38,785 nucleotides of DNA from NCBI GenBank assembly GCA_036272915.1, contig DATAXV010000146.1, positions 1 through 38,785 on the forward strand. The letters run 5' to 3'. This document shows positions 38,305-38,785 of this stretch, piece after piece (position 1 is the first letter of the stretch; every line of letters begins with the position of its first letter). This stretch comes from DATAXV01 sp036272915 (GTDB lineage Bacteria; Chloroflexota; Dormibacteria; Dormibacterales; Dormibacteraceae). A program made the translations under genes and the position numbers. Below the pieces are notes generated by a model. The model was not told where the DNA came from. It saw only the letters and a program-made list of their open reading frames with translations, and did no database searches.

Positions 38305-38715
38305 ATGCCGCAGCGATCCGAACCGACCAACGCGCTCTACGTGCGCCTCCCCGCCGGCGAGGCGCTCAAGCTCGACCGGGCGGCCGAGGCCCTGAGAATG
38401 AGGAAGAAGGACCTGATCTCGAGCCTGGTCTCCAGGTACATCGACCTCGAGCGGCTGGACGAGCTGCAGGCGCTGAGGGACAGCATCCGGACCATCCCCG
38501 AGCCCTCCGAGAGGGAGCCGCAGGTGGGGCACATGTCCTTCCACCCCACCGACCCGCCCGAGGTGCTGACTCCGGCCCAGGCGGCCGACCTCCTGCAGGT
38601 TGAGGAGGAGGTGCTCCTCCGACTCGCCGAGGGCGGCGACGTTCCAGGCCGACGCCTCGGGGACGTCTGGCGCTTCTCGCGATCGGCCCTGATCGGCTGG
38701 CTCTCCGGCTCCTGA
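38305..38715 (+). CDS. Ribbon-helix-helix plus excisionase-type HTH DNA-binding protein
   Basis: A 136-residue protein with two small DNA-binding modules. Residues 8-48 (ALYVRLPAGEALKLDRAAEALRMRKKDLISSLV) fit a ribbon-helix-helix of CopG/MetJ style. Residues about 87-135 (LTPAQAADLLQVEEEVLLRLAEGGDVPGRRLGDVWRFSRSALIGWL) match the excisionase/HTH_17 group that reads single sites. An acidic/Pro linker separates them. The combination suggests a transcription factor that binds two half-sites; no toxin, integrase or recombinase gene accompanies it here. Its own promoter carries a CTAG-rich palindrome. The gene is followed at 24 bases by the 46-bp palindrome. Confidence 0.8.
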   Translation: MPQRSEPTNALYVRLPAGEALKLDRAAEALRMRKKDLISSLVSRYIDLERLDELQALRDSIRTIPEPSEREPQVGHMSFHPTDPPEVLTPAQAADLLQVEEEVLLRLAEGGDVPGRRLGDVWRFSRSALIGWLSGS

Positions 38716-38739
38716 GCCCGGTCCTCCGGACCTTCCGTC

Positions 38740-38785
38740 AACGCGCCACGGGGACCGCGCGATCGCGCGGTCCCCGTGGCGCGTT
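38740..38785. repeat. Perfect 46-bp palindrome at the window end
   Basis: The last 46 bases are one perfect inverted repeat centred on GCGCGATCGCGC, with arms that begin AACGCGCCAC. It follows the stop of the DNA-binding protein gene by 24 bases and may be an intrinsic terminator hairpin, although the T-run, if any, would lie outside the window. It reaches the very last base, so it may extend further. Confidence 0.7.

Noticed and set aside
1..38785. tRNA, rRNA, CRISPR arrays, insertion sequences or prophage genes
   Set aside because: I found no cloverleaf-like sequence, regular repeat-spacer series, transposase or phage structural gene; the only mobile element is the intein.

Overview
The window is a very gene-dense, high-GC stretch of a bacterial chromosome. 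It holds about 42 protein genes, many overlapping by 4-8 bases, and I see no rRNA, tRNA, IS element or CRISPR array. The mix of genes (ECF42-type sigma operon, mycothiol-type DinB-like protein, NrtR with pncB), the many GTG/TTG starts and the TANNNT -10 boxes placed 6-8 bases before start codons suggest a Terrabacteria lineage. Dormibacterota, high-GC Chloroflexota or a deep actinobacterial relative would fit; this is inference, since no taxonomic marker gene is present.

Left part (1-10.6 kb): a cut flavin split-barrel protein; a ParA ATPase whose P-loop is interrupted by a 457-residue class 3 intein with a LAGLIDADG endonuclease; a HAD hydrolase; SRPBCC and RDD proteins; an aldose 1-epimerase back to back with a duplicated-domain lipoprotein; the proline-catabolic dehydrogenase PruA; a GNAT protein and an aromatic-type FAD monooxygenase. 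From 10.7 to 13.4 kb lies a tightly coupled minus-strand operon: P1 peptidase, histidine phosphatase, GNAT, membrane protein.

Middle (13.4-19.4 kb): a sugar-uptake and catabolism locus. It has a binding lipoprotein with two permeases, a neutral-ceramidase-like protein and, divergently, an enolase-superfamily enzyme. The two control regions carry the same palindromic operator, ATGGTC(G/A)ACCAT. Next come a methyltransferase, an unrecognised basic protein, a GNAT protein, a three-gene ABC exporter, and a serine protease of HtrA type without a signal peptide.

Right part (25-37 kb): phosphate and NAD control. Three promoters (pncB-nrtR, phoU-response regulator, pstB-S-C-A) each carry three direct repeats of an 11-bp unit, resembling a PhoB/PhoP box, with a TANNNT -10 box beginning exactly 17 bases after the start of the last repeat. 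A soluble PhoR-like kinase sits beside pncB. An inverted ECF sigma operon (VOC, DinB-like, YCII, sigma) is inserted between the kinase and phoU. The window ends with a methyltransferase, an SRPBCC protein, a two-domain DNA-binding protein and a perfect 46-bp palindrome at the last base.

The strongest leads are the class 3 intein in the ParA P-loop, the apparent recruitment of NAD salvage into the Pho regulon with a UUCG-capped hairpin in its leader, the family of leaderless promoters, and the shared sugar-locus operator.
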